Under the pieces are notes generated by a model. It did not search any database. It was not told the origin of the DNA and saw only the letters and a program-made list of their open reading frames with translations. Below, piece after piece: positions 44,099-53,472 of a stretch of DNA of 64,000 bases; positions within the stretch are counted from its first letter, which is position 1, and every line of letters starts with the position of its first letter. Origin of the DNA: Candidatus Paracaedimonas acanthamoebae (GTDB lineage Bacteria; Pseudomonadota; Alphaproteobacteria; Caedimonadales; Caedimonadaceae); the NCBI GenBank assembly GCA_017307065.1, contig JAFKGL010000010.1, positions 133,334 to 197,333 on the forward strand. The letters run 5' to 3'. A program made the position numbers and the translations under genes.

Positions 44099-45634
44099 TT
44101 ATATTTCAGAAGAAATAGATTCTTTCCTAAAATGAATGTTGGGAATCTTTAGGAAATAAACAATAAGACGAGTTAAGAATGCACCTATAACATGAAGCAT
44201 AACACCATATTTAATTGCTTCTGGATTTATATCGTTTGTTTGCCACATAAGGAAAAGAGATAATGAGAATCCCCAAAATATAGCGATCTCTGGGTAAATG
44301 CCACCACGTAAGCTGACAACATCTTTACTGCCACTGATTAAATCTCGAAGAATACCGCCTCCTGCACCTGTCAAAAAGGCAAAAAAAGCACCCCATAACC
44401 AAAGGGGGCTTACTTTGGCCATGACGGATACAACTATCCCTGTAATAGTGAAAGCTGCGAGCCCCATCGCATCACAGGTAGCAAGAATATGTTCTGGAAC
44501 GTGTTTTGATTTATAGGTTAGATATTTTTCTTCTTTAGAAATTTTCTTTCTTTGCCAATATGAATAAAGCCTTAAGCTAATAAAACCTATCAAAACAGTT
44601 GCGAGAACAAGAGATAAATATAAAGGAGATTGAAGGGCTCCGATTGGTTTTCGATTAAAAATAACATCTCGAATAATCCCTCCTCCTAAAGAAGGTAAAA
44701 CAGCAAGCAGAAAAGCCCCAAAGAGAGTGGCTCTTTTTTGATAAGCAATCACAAGTCCCGAAATAGCAAAAGCAATTGTTCCCATAATTTCAATAAAATG
44801 AAACCAATTTGTGTCAATTGTTTGCAATAAAAGAACAGGATGAAGATACCATGAGATAATTTTGTTATAGGTTGAAGAAGATTTTACCTCTTCAATTGCT
44901 TTATTAAACTCTTCTACTTGTGCGAGGGGAACTGTTTTTTTACTAAACATGAGATGAATAGGCGTTTTAATTCCTAGGCGTATTTCATTTATACGGTCGC
45001 CATGATTTGCTCGCCAAATAAGTGTCGCACCTACCACACGGTCGGCGAGAAATCCGTCAATTTTTTCGTCTAAGAGAAGATTGATATTTTCAAGATCATT
45101 ATTCGCTTTAACAATTAATTTTTGATTGGCAGGATCTTCTAACCACTTATTAATTTCAGGGTCGGCATAAATATAACCTTCAATAACGCCAAGTCGGAAT
45201 TGACGTTGTTTTACTTGATGGAGGAATTCGACAATCGTTTTGAATTGAAGCCGAGATTCTTCATGGCGACGAATAAAAAGAGAATTTTCTTCAAAACGAT
45301 AAGGGGCAGAAAAATGAACAAATTTAGCACGTTCTGCTGTGTATGTTGCTCCCGCCGCAAAATCGCGTTTCCCATTTTTAAGGTCCTCTTGATGCTGTCT
45401 CCACGAAACAGGTTCATAAACAACTTGGGCTTTTGCGGCAGTGGTAATTGCCTTAACAAGTTCAATATCAAGGCCTGTTAAGGTATCTCCTGCGCCTTCA
45501 TTGTGGATTGTGTATTGATAAGGATCCCATAAATACCACCCATTCAACAGAGTTTCTTTTTGAACGAGCCTATCTTGAGCGCTTACATCTATGCAAAAAG
45601 TGATGAATAAAGCTAAAATTCTTATAAGTGTCAT
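44099..45634 (-). CDS. Solute-binding protein fused to a TRIC/YadS-type membrane channel
   Basis: A 511-residue fusion. After a signal peptide (1-19) residues about 28-265 form a family 3 amino-acid-binding domain (GLDIELVKAI, FAAGATYTAERAKFVHFSAPY, LGVIEGY, IDGFLADR). Residues about 280-500 are a UPF0126/TRIC domain made of two similar halves, each with the GGGI(I/L)RD signature (317-323 and 425-431) and three helices. TRIC-type proteins are trimeric cation channels; bacterial YadS-like members have also been linked to glycine transport. The fusion would hand ligand from a tethered periplasmic domain to, or use it to gate, the channel; that is inference. Proteins of this architecture may be known elsewhere, and I cannot check how common it is. 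Confidence 0.88.
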   Translation of the reverse strand: MTLIRILALFITFCIDVSAQDRLVQKETLLNGWYLWDPYQYTIHNEGAGDTLTGLDIELVKAITTAAKAQVVYEPVSWRQHQEDLKNGKRDFAAGATYTAERAKFVHFSAPYRFEENSLFIRRHEESRLQFKTIVEFLHQVKQRQFRLGVIEGYIYADPEINKWLEDPANQKLIVKANNDLENINLLLDEKIDGFLADRVVGATLIWRANHGDRINEIRLGIKTPIHLMFSKKTVPLAQVEEFNKAIEEVKSSSTYNKIISWYLHPVLLLQTIDTNWFHFIEIMGTIAFAISGLVIAYQKRATLFGAFLLAVLPSLGGGIIRDVIFNRKPIGALQSPLYLSLVLATVLIGFISLRLYSYWQRKKISKEEKYLTYKSKHVPEHILATCDAMGLAAFTITGIVVSVMAKVSPLWLWGAFFAFLTGAGGGILRDLISGSKDVVSLRGGIYPEIAIFWGFSLSLFLMWQTNDINPEAIKYGVMLHVIGAFLTRLIVYFLKIPNIHFRKESISSEI

Positions 45635-45961
45635 TGGTTCCTCCCTCTATGAATCATATGACTGAAAGTCGACAGTAGCAATAATTCTATAAAATAAAGT
45701 AAAGAATATCGCTAAGAAACAACTTATTTTTTGAGAGAATTTTACTATTTACATTTTGAATAGAGGAAACCTTTATTTTACAGGGGAAGCTTTCATCTAT
45801 TTTATCCCATCGTGTTAAAAATATTTACGATAGGAAATTTAATTTGTAGAATTGAGATGAGAGAAGAGATTGGGTTGAGGAATATGACTCACTTATAAAA
45901 TAAAAGATAAGATAAAAAAGACAAGGGAAAGCAGGGGGTTGACGTTTTAGGAGGCGGAGGG
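45635..45961. other. AT-rich divergent spacer before the toxin island
   Basis: This 327-base region separates the divergent fusion gene and the toxin exoprotein gene. I see no gene or clear promoter pair. It ends in GGAGGCGGAGG directly before the ATG at 45962, an unusually purine-rich double ribosome site. Confidence 0.5.
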
Positions 45962-48900
45962 ATGAGGAATTTTTTACCAAAAATCGGGAGAGCACTAAGC
46001 TCGAGTGGTCGAATTTTTTTGACCTATTTATTGATTTATCAGCAGATTTTTATGGGTATTGTGTGGGCAGGTGATGGCTTGAAAGTGATTCAAGTAGATC
46101 TTGATGAAATTCGACATCATGGAAAGATCTTAAAATCATCTCCTTCTTCTGATGAAATTCGTGTTTCTAAAGATCCCACGGAAGTTCGGGAAGAATTCAA
46201 AGGATGTGATTGGATTTTTCGAGAAGCTGGAGATCAAGTTCAAACCTTTTATCGCTGGCAAGGCGGATTTTATGAAGTTCACCATCCTTCCCTTTTAAAG
46301 GCTGCTCAGGTCCATAAAAACTCAAAAGAAAAGGGAATCTATAATCTTTATATTAAATTACTCTTGGAAGGATTAGGTCAGCAGGATTTTACAGTTGGGC
46401 TTGAGAGTGAAGGTCAGATTATCATTGAGGATGGGATTCAACTAAAAGGTCTTGTGACGTATGCACCTCATGTTGTGATTCGAGCCATGGCTCCTTTGGA
46501 TAAGACCTGGCGATTAAAGGGGATGGACGTTGAGCATTTAGATGCCTATGGAGACGTGAAGATTGAGGGAAATAGCACGTTAAATGTGCGCACTTTAAAT
46601 CTTCATGAGGGAACTTTAATTAATCAAGGAACTTTAAGATTTAAGGAAGATGGCATTTTTCATCTCCATGGGAACAATCTAATTAATGATCATAAAATTA
46701 AAGGAATTAAGAGACTCTTCTTTGAAGCGGGCGGCACTTTTCACCATCGAACGTCTAAGGCTCAATTGAAGATTAAAAAAGGTCAGTTTTCTTATGAAGG
46801 ACAAGAGATGGTATTTCATCCTGATTCTTTTATGAAAGCTCAGACGATCCAGGTGAAGACGGCTCAAAAACTTAACACTTTGCCTAGAATGAATGGCAAA
46901 ATCCTTGATCTTGAAGCTTCAAGTCTTGAAGAATGTGATTTTGAAAAGGTGACTCTCTTTAAGAGTCTTCACCTTCTTTCAACAAAATCTTCCTTAACTT
47001 TTACAAATCCTCTTGTTTTTGCGGGATCTTTGAAAGTGGAAGCCCCTTGTGTAAGAAATACTAAGGGAATCGGGAGCCGAGGAAGTATTCAGTTTAAAGC
47101 GCCTCAGATTCTAAATGAGGCCTTTTTAGTCTCAGAACAAGGAAAAATAATCCTTGAAGGCAATGTTCATCATACGCAAGGACTTCTTGGAGCTTCTGAA
47201 GGCGTGGAAATTATCGGCGAAGCACATGTATTTCAAGGGGATTTTCATCCTCAATCAGCCTTTTTAATTAAAAGTAAACAAGGACTTACCTATGATCCAG
47301 AAAAACTAAAGACAAAAAATTTATTAAAACTCATTTTCCAAGAGCCAGTATCTTTTCCTCAAGGGATTAAAACTTTAGGCTCCCTTTTCTTAGAAGGGCC
47401 CTCAGTTGAAATAGGAAAAGGTTTAGAGGCAACGTATACAGAAGCTCAAACACCTTTCTTAAAGATGGCAGGGGATATTTTATCCACGCCTCTCAAAGCT
47501 TGGGGGAAGGTTGAGTTTATCGCGCCTTACGCTTTTACGGCAGAATATCCTCTTGACGTGGAAGGAGACTTAAAAGTAGAGGCGTCAAGGAATGTGTCTC
47601 TGAAAGGAAGCATCTTAGGACATCAAGATATCTCTATTGTTAGTCTGTCGATAGTTTCAGAGAAAGAAATTTTTGCTCATAAGACCATGCAAGTTGAGTG
47701 CTCGGGCCCCATTTTTTTTCAAGACAGAGTGGTCGGGGTCCAGGGGATTACTTTACGCGTGGGAGATAGAATTTTCTATAAAGACGCGGGTCCTGATATC
47801 ACCTCTCAAACGTCCGGCCTTCAGACAGGAGGGACTTTAGAGATCATCAGCGCAGTACCTAAGCTTTGTTTTAGGTCACCTCTGTCTCTTTTAGGTCTTT
47901 TTGTCTTTAAAGGTCCTCAAGCCTACAATCTTTCCACCTTAAAATCCCAAAAAGGTTTTGTCTTTTTAACGCCTTTTGTGGAAGAAGGATTTGGATTGGT
48001 GAATTGTGGCAAATTGATCAGTGAAGAAGGGAATTTGTATGTTGAAGGCAACACGACCCATTATCCCCAAGGCGAAATTTATAGCTCTCGGCAAGCTCAT
48101 TTTAAAGGGCATTTAAACTATTTTCAGGGGCCTCTCACGATAAAAGAGCATCTCAGGATTCATACCTTACATAAATGGGGACTGAGCTATTGTCCTACTG
48201 TTTTTGAAACTTGTCCTTCGGTAACTTTTGCTTTTGATATGGGTAAACAACTCAATCAACCGCTAGAGAGCCCAGAGACAGAGCTTACCCTTGAAGGTCC
48301 TTCTATTACGGTGACTAAACCGTTCACAGTGAAGGAAATCAAGGGAGATACGCCGAAGATTTCCTTTATTTTTCAAGAAGATTTTACCTTAACTTCGCCG
48401 ATTCAAGCGAAAGGTGAACTTTTGATTCAAGCCCCTTCCGTGGTTGCTAAAAAGAAGATCCAAGCGGATCAGGTTCTGATTGGGTCGACAAAGGGGGATA
48501 TTACTTTAGAAGCGTTTGTTGAAGGCACTGAGAAAGTCCTGTTAAACACAGCGGAAAATCTCACATATCCTGCAGAAGGTCTCCAGACATTGGGATTGCT
48601 TCATTTGATCTTACCGCCTTATCGACGCTTGGAGATTCCCCTTAAATTGCTCGGACAATTAAGGATTGAGGCACCTGATTTTCGAAATGTTACGACGCTT
48701 GAAGCCAGAAAAGGGATTGAGATTTTAACCAATTCCCACCTCAAGAATATATGGAAGTGGAGTCTTGTTAACATCGGAAAGATAATTAGCGATGAAGGGG
48801 ATATAGTATTTCAAGGGAATGTTTTTCAGGGAGATGAAAGTGAGGTGAGAACGGCGAAATCACTGAAAATAAAAGGACATATTCATCACTTAAAAGGAGA

Positions 48901-49693
48901 ATTTGTTGAGGGGCAAGAAGGTCTAGAAATTGAAGCAAATGGCCCCCGAGAAATTATTACCTTTGAGCCTTATTGTTTAAGAACATTAGGTCTTTTAAGG
49001 TTGGTTTTTAAGACAGGAGGAGATTTTTTGTGCCCTCTAGAAGTGAAGGGAGGAATTGAGATTGAAGTTTTGCCCCACAAGACGCCTCAAGATTTATTCT
49101 TCTGTGCCGATCTGATCGCGGGACAAGGGCTGCGCCTAAAGGTCCCAGGCCATAATATTTCTATAGGAACCACTTTTCGTCCTTTAATAAAGATTCAGAG
49201 TGGAGGATCTTTTGAGTCGATAGGAGCTAAAAAGTTCTCCCTTGTACATGGAACGGTTTTTTCAAATGATTTTTTTCATGTTCAGGCGACAGATCAAATT
49301 ATTTTAGGCCGATGGCTTGAAGAGGAGCGAACGTATAAGGTGAAGCGTTGGAATTTCAATAACCCAGAAAAGGGGACAGAAATTGAAATTTCTTATCCTT
49401 TCTATACTCCCAATGGAAGTAGCTTCATCTCGAATGGGGGGATGAGACTTGAGACGCAAAATTTGTGGAGTGAGTGTGGTGATATTCTCGTGGCGAATGG
49501 AAATTTAGAGATTAAGGCTTCTAAAGAAAGTTTATTGTGTGGAACTCTTATTGAGCTGTGGCAAGGAAATGCTTCAATTACAACTCCTGTCTTTGAACAA
49601 TATAGTCCGACTACGGTCTATACAGGTCAAGACACAGCCTCCTCTCACTGGATAAATTATTGTTTACCACACAAGGAAGAGCCCCTCTCTTGA
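45962..49693 (+). CDS. CdiA/FHA-like exoprotein, N-terminal part (beta-helix repeats)
   Basis: A 1243-residue frame with a hydrophobic N-terminal export segment (residues about 14-36). The body is beta-rich with several repeat types. One, of about 40 residues, contains EEGNLYVEGN / DEGDIVFQGN / EQGKIILEGN phrases; another contains TLGLLHLIL / TLGSLFLEGP / TLGLLRLVF, starting near residues 434, 730, 858 and 986. Such repeats build the right-handed helix stalk of filamentous haemagglutinin and CdiA. It lacks a recognisable classical secretion TPS consensus by eye. The frame ends in a short non-repeat tail at 49693, overlapping the next frame, which continues the same kind of protein. Taken together the two frames look like one gene of about 2500 codons. 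Confidence 0.85.
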   Translation: MRNFLPKIGRALSSSGRIFLTYLLIYQQIFMGIVWAGDGLKVIQVDLDEIRHHGKILKSSPSSDEIRVSKDPTEVREEFKGCDWIFREAGDQVQTFYRWQGGFYEVHHPSLLKAAQVHKNSKEKGIYNLYIKLLLEGLGQQDFTVGLESEGQIIIEDGIQLKGLVTYAPHVVIRAMAPLDKTWRLKGMDVEHLDAYGDVKIEGNSTLNVRTLNLHEGTLINQGTLRFKEDGIFHLHGNNLINDHKIKGIKRLFFEAGGTFHHRTSKAQLKIKKGQFSYEGQEMVFHPDSFMKAQTIQVKTAQKLNTLPRMNGKILDLEASSLEECDFEKVTLFKSLHLLSTKSSLTFTNPLVFAGSLKVEAPCVRNTKGIGSRGSIQFKAPQILNEAFLVSEQGKIILEGNVHHTQGLLGASEGVEIIGEAHVFQGDFHPQSAFLIKSKQGLTYDPEKLKTKNLLKLIFQEPVSFPQGIKTLGSLFLEGPSVEIGKGLEATYTEAQTPFLKMAGDILSTPLKAWGKVEFIAPYAFTAEYPLDVEGDLKVEASRNVSLKGSILGHQDISIVSLSIVSEKEIFAHKTMQVECSGPIFFQDRVVGVQGITLRVGDRIFYKDAGPDITSQTSGLQTGGTLEIISAVPKLCFRSPLSLLGLFVFKGPQAYNLSTLKSQKGFVFLTPFVEEGFGLVNCGKLISEEGNLYVEGNTTHYPQGEIYSSRQAHFKGHLNYFQGPLTIKEHLRIHTLHKWGLSYCPTVFETCPSVTFAFDMGKQLNQPLESPETELTLEGPSITVTKPFTVKEIKGDTPKISFIFQEDFTLTSPIQAKGELLIQAPSVVAKKKIQADQVLIGSTKGDITLEAFVEGTEKVLLNTAENLTYPAEGLQTLGLLHLILPPYRRLEIPLKLLGQLRIEAPDFRNVTTLEARKGIEILTNSHLKNIWKWSLVNIGKIISDEGDIVFQGNVFQGDESEVRTAKSLKIKGHIHHLKGEFVEGQEGLEIEANGPREIITFEPYCLRTLGLLRLVFKTGGDFLCPLEVKGGIEIEVLPHKTPQDLFFCADLIAGQGLRLKVPGHNISIGTTFRPLIKIQSGGSFESIGAKKFSLVHGTVFSNDFFHVQATDQIILGRWLEEERTYKVKRWNFNNPEKGTEIEISYPFYTPNGSSFISNGGMRLETQNLWSECGDILVANGNLEIKASKESLLCGTLIELWQGNASITTPVFEQYSPTTVYTGQDTASSHWINYCLPHKEEPLS

Positions 49694-52600
49694 GGGTGAA
49701 TGGTCATCTTAAGCTCGAGGCAAAAGAAGGAAAAAATATTGGAGGCTCCATTTTAGCGTCTGGCGTCATTATGGGGACAGAATTTATGAAAAATCTTGCA
49801 GCAAAGTTCTGTTTTCAATCGGGTATACTTTATAATTATGAAAAGTCACCTTATGACATTTTATATCCGGCCCTATGTGCTGATTTAACGCGTCGAGAAT
49901 TACACAAACAATTTTCTTGGATTTTCCACAAGGATCGAGCCAAAGATGACTATCCTAAGTTTAAAAAGATCTTAGAGCGAGAGAAGAGAAACCTGGAAAA
50001 TAGCCAAAAGTGGACGCAAGCATTAAATCCAAAACGAGCGGAGCTTTCTGACTGGCGAACATTAGAAGATTATTTTCCATTGGATTCCATCATTGAGATT
50101 GAAACCAATGAATCGTATTCGGTTCTCCCGCAGATGGAAGGCAGTCAAGGAATTGCTTTTACAGGGGCAAAGCAAGCGCTTATTCAAGGAAAAATAGTCG
50201 GCTCGAAAATCTTGATTAGTTTTAAAGAAGGTTTGACGGTCCAGACGGTTGGAAGATCTGGGAGTGTGCAAGCTTATCAACCCATCATGGCATTATCTTT
50301 GGATTCTCTTTTAAGTGTGGGAAAGAGTGACTCAACGGGTAAGGGGACCTCGTTGATACCGATTGCGTATCCTTTAGAGGAAGAACTTCGAGGGATGACC
50401 CGCTTAATTTTGGGGCCAAAAGGATCAGAAAAGCTTCCGTTTGCGCTTCCATCTTTTCTGGAAGGTCGCGCGCTCTTAGAAGCGTTTCAAAAGAATATCG
50501 GCTATATTCCTTTGACACCTGAGTGCCCTGATTATCTTTCTTTGCATCGAAAAATGATCCAGAATGGTGCAGCACTGATCCCTTATCTAAAGCCTTTTCT
50601 TGAGAATCCAAAACTTTTAGGCTTGCCAGGGGATGTCTCTTTTGAGGCCTTAATTGAGAAAGGCATCAGTTCACTCCAAAAACAGACTTTGCCAAAAGAG
50701 ATTTCTCTTAAGCTGCAGGAGCCAGTGCTTTTTTATGGCCCTCAAGGAAAAGGTAATTCACAAAGTTTGAGGACCTATGTGGGGACGCCACTCTCTTATT
50801 ATGATCCTCATTTGCAAGAGCACGTTGCCCAAATTAAGGGGGAAGAAGTTTATCTGATGGGAGATGAGGCTTCTTTGACCCATTTTGATCAGGCTCGGTT
50901 AATTGCGGATAAAGGAGGTGTAGCGACGGGGACGCTGAGATTAACGAAACAAATTGATTGTGAGATACAAAAAGGCAAAACGTCTCGTTACGTTCCACAC
51001 CTTGGGGGCGAGGTGTGGGTCAAGCAGTTAGAGCTTCATGGAAAGCACTGTGAGAATGCCCTTGGAGAGGTGAAATCAGAGGTCTTATGGACGGATTTCG
51101 AAACGTTATCTACGACAGGGGTTGTGCAAGCAACGACTTTGATTGGAGATGTGGGGAAAGTTCTGGTGAGGCGAGAACAGAGATCTTGGCAAGAGACGTA
51201 CACTGTTGAAACCGTCACCAAGAAAAAGAAATGGACGGGCCGTACTAAGAGAAAAAAGAAGGAAGAGAAGCACACAATTACAATGACAGAAGCTTATCCT
51301 GAGGACTTGAGTGGACTTTATGAGATTGGGAGAGTTATAAAGGATCCAAAAGAAATTGAGCTCTTTTTTCCGGAATATGAAAAAGGAAGAGTTCTTGAGT
51401 CGTTGAGTGTGCACGGTGGAAAGCTTTTAGCTGGACCAGAAGGCTGGTCTCCAGAAGTAACCCAAAAGATTGAACTTCTTCCCCTCATAACAACATCCTT
51501 AAAAGACTTTTCGGCAGGATGTCGCGGGATGAGTAAGACGGGGATGACCCCTTATTATGAGATTGAGCCGACGAAGGTGATTTCGCAGGGATCGATTCAT
51601 GTTGTTTCTGATCATGACATCCATTTTATGGGCACAGCATTTGAGGGGAACAAGGGGCCTGCCCTGATAGAGGCGCTGGGCGTTCTCAGGATTGAAGATG
51701 CGCAGTTGATGCAACCCCAAGCCCCTTTTTTGTATAATCAGAAGCGCAAGATTATGGAGCTTGGAGGATTTAAAGAGGTTCGCCTTCCCACGACGATGAA
51801 GGTTCCTGGAGAGGTTATCTTAAGAGCGTCAGGAGGGATATTTGGGGATCGACCTGAGGTCTCCTCTTCGTTGATATGCGAGAGTGATGTTATTGATCTG
51901 ACACGTCCTGAGGCTCGTGACGAGATGTATGATAAGTGTGTGGGGTATCGCGCGCGTGGGGGGCAAGCTCTTGCGATGATCGCAGGGCTAGCCGCAGGTC
52001 TGTTGACGATGGGAACGGCGACTCCGACTGTGATGGCGACTTTCTTAAGTGTTTCATCCACAGCGCCGGTGATTGGGACGATTGGGAGTGTGGCGGTAGG
52101 CTGTGTTGCAAGCCAAACAGCAAGTTCTCTTGTGATGCACGGGGGGAATCTAAAAGAGGTTGGCAAAGATCTCACCTCTTCTCGTTTTGCCCAATCCCTC
52201 ATCATCAATATGGCGACAGCTGGGACGATACATGAGTTAAGCGGCCCCTTGAAACTTCCGTCTCAACCGAAAGGATGGGCCCAACACCTCAAAGTCAATG
52301 CCGTGAGGTCCTTGGTCTCAACGCCCCTCCACATCGTGATAGAAGGATGTAAACCCCAAGAAGCACTTGTGTCAGGCGTGACCTCTTGTGTAGCCCACAC
52401 AGTTGGGGGCGTGATGTCGAATAATCTGGGAGATCTTTATGGAAGTGGAGATCTTTCTTATCTAGTTCATAAAGGTGGGCATTTTGGTACGGGATTTTTA
52501 TTAAGCCTTGGCCTTTCAGGAGGCGACCTTCAAGAAGCCTTGGGTGGTGGGCTGAGTGCCCTTGGGGCGGAAGTGCTTGCGGAATCTTTGCCTAAAACGC

Positions 52601-53472
52601 TGTCTCTTGAGACGAGAGGCACAATAGCAAAGATAGGGGGATCTCTCACAAGTCTTTTGTCCAACACCGATCCTGGCCTGAGTATCTTCACGGCCAGCAA
52701 TGCCATCGATCATAACTTCCTGCTACAAACAGCTCGTCTTGCAAGAAGTTTAACACCAAAAGTGTTAGCAGAGCTGGGGCTTTCAGGAATCTCTGTCCAT
52801 CAAGTTGGACAATGGTTGAAAGATCATCCGTTGATGATGGATTTACTGCCGGAGGGAATCCTTTGGGAAGATTCCGGGTTTATGCCTGAGAAGAGTCAGA
52901 TGAAGATTCTGACCACGCCTTTATATGATGGTGGCCCCTGGCAAGAAGGGTATCAAGTATTTGAAGATGCTCTTCCTTTAGCCTTTGTCACGCCTCAAGC
53001 AGAAGATTCCCTAGCTTATATCCTCACTCTGGATAAGAAGATGGCGCAAAAACCTCTTTCTATGGGAGAGTTTAAATCCGATATTTTTACTCAAAAAATT
53101 CACTGGACATCTTCTGTGGGAACACAGCAAACTTACCCTGTCTATCAACGAAGTGATATTGATTGGGATATGGTGAGAAAGAGTGGCGATAAACGTTTTA
53201 TAGGAAAAACGAATGCAGAAGCTGCAAAATTTGGACTTGCTCCTCAATTAGCAGATGGATCATTTGCAACACTCCACCATGTGGGGCAAAAGAATATTGG
53301 ACCGTTAATAGAAGCGAGTACTCGATATCATGGTATCGGTACAATAGGACAGAATATTCTCCATGGACAGTATGGCAGAAATAAACCACATCCAGAAAAT
53401 CCTGTTGATCATACGGTCTGGGATTCCGAAAAAAGAGAATACTGGAAAGATAGGATTACTAAAAATGAATGA
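49660..53472 (+). CDS. CdiA-like exoprotein, C-terminal part with DUF637-type pretoxin and LHH nuclease tip
   Basis: A 1270-residue frame that opens from 49606; its first start codon is TTG 49660, without its own ribosome site. Residues about 1-760 are haemagglutinin-like, with a Lys-rich segment (KKKKWTGRTKRKKK) near 520. About 770-1000 resemble the DUF637 pretoxin of CdiA: glycine/alanine-rich hydrophobic helices, ASSLVMHGGNLKEVGKDL, and HKGGHFGTGFLLSLGL..GALGAEV-like sequence. NAIDHN (1014-1019) stands where VENN is in classical CdiA. The tip (about 1150-1270) has VYQRSDIDWD, GKTNAEAA and LHH (1205-1207) with QKNIGPLIEAS and YHG, the pattern of LHH-type HNH/EndoVII nucleases. Inferred role: contact-delivered DNase. 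The last eight bases overlap the immunity gene. Confidence 0.88.
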   Translation: MFTTQGRAPLLRVNGHLKLEAKEGKNIGGSILASGVIMGTEFMKNLAAKFCFQSGILYNYEKSPYDILYPALCADLTRRELHKQFSWIFHKDRAKDDYPKFKKILEREKRNLENSQKWTQALNPKRAELSDWRTLEDYFPLDSIIEIETNESYSVLPQMEGSQGIAFTGAKQALIQGKIVGSKILISFKEGLTVQTVGRSGSVQAYQPIMALSLDSLLSVGKSDSTGKGTSLIPIAYPLEEELRGMTRLILGPKGSEKLPFALPSFLEGRALLEAFQKNIGYIPLTPECPDYLSLHRKMIQNGAALIPYLKPFLENPKLLGLPGDVSFEALIEKGISSLQKQTLPKEISLKLQEPVLFYGPQGKGNSQSLRTYVGTPLSYYDPHLQEHVAQIKGEEVYLMGDEASLTHFDQARLIADKGGVATGTLRLTKQIDCEIQKGKTSRYVPHLGGEVWVKQLELHGKHCENALGEVKSEVLWTDFETLSTTGVVQATTLIGDVGKVLVRREQRSWQETYTVETVTKKKKWTGRTKRKKKEEKHTITMTEAYPEDLSGLYEIGRVIKDPKEIELFFPEYEKGRVLESLSVHGGKLLAGPEGWSPEVTQKIELLPLITTSLKDFSAGCRGMSKTGMTPYYEIEPTKVISQGSIHVVSDHDIHFMGTAFEGNKGPALIEALGVLRIEDAQLMQPQAPFLYNQKRKIMELGGFKEVRLPTTMKVPGEVILRASGGIFGDRPEVSSSLICESDVIDLTRPEARDEMYDKCVGYRARGGQALAMIAGLAAGLLTMGTATPTVMATFLSVSSTAPVIGTIGSVAVGCVASQTASSLVMHGGNLKEVGKDLTSSRFAQSLIINMATAGTIHELSGPLKLPSQPKGWAQHLKVNAVRSLVSTPLHIVIEGCKPQEALVSGVTSCVAHTVGGVMSNNLGDLYGSGDLSYLVHKGGHFGTGFLLSLGLSGGDLQEALGGGLSALGAEVLAESLPKTLSLETRGTIAKIGGSLTSLLSNTDPGLSIFTASNAIDHNFLLQTARLARSLTPKVLAELGLSGISVHQVGQWLKDHPLMMDLLPEGILWEDSGFMPEKSQMKILTTPLYDGGPWQEGYQVFEDALPLAFVTPQAEDSLAYILTLDKKMAQKPLSMGEFKSDIFTQKIHWTSSVGTQQTYPVYQRSDIDWDMVRKSGDKRFIGKTNAEAAKFGLAPQLADGSFATLHHVGQKNIGPLIEASTRYHGIGTIGQNILHGQYGRNKPHPENPVDHTVWDSEKREYWKDRITKNE
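52580..52718 (+). repeat. Pretoxin-junction repeat, copy 1 (inside the toxin gene)
   Basis: These 139 bases encode AESLPKTLSLETRGTIAK through NAIDHN. A second copy lies at 53968-54106 with about nine mismatches, most in the first 40 bases; the last 90 bases differ at only two positions. This is the sequence in which toxin tips are exchanged in CDI-type systems. Confidence 0.9.

Noticed and set aside
49640..49693. Programmed -1 frameshift as the explanation for the split exoprotein
   Set aside because: No X XXY YYZ slippery heptamer in the correct frame and no clear downstream stem were seen, so a simple indel is preferred.
51738..52235. Long frames antisense to the toxin pretoxin region
   Set aside because: They mirror Gly/Ala-rich codons of the real gene and lack start signals.
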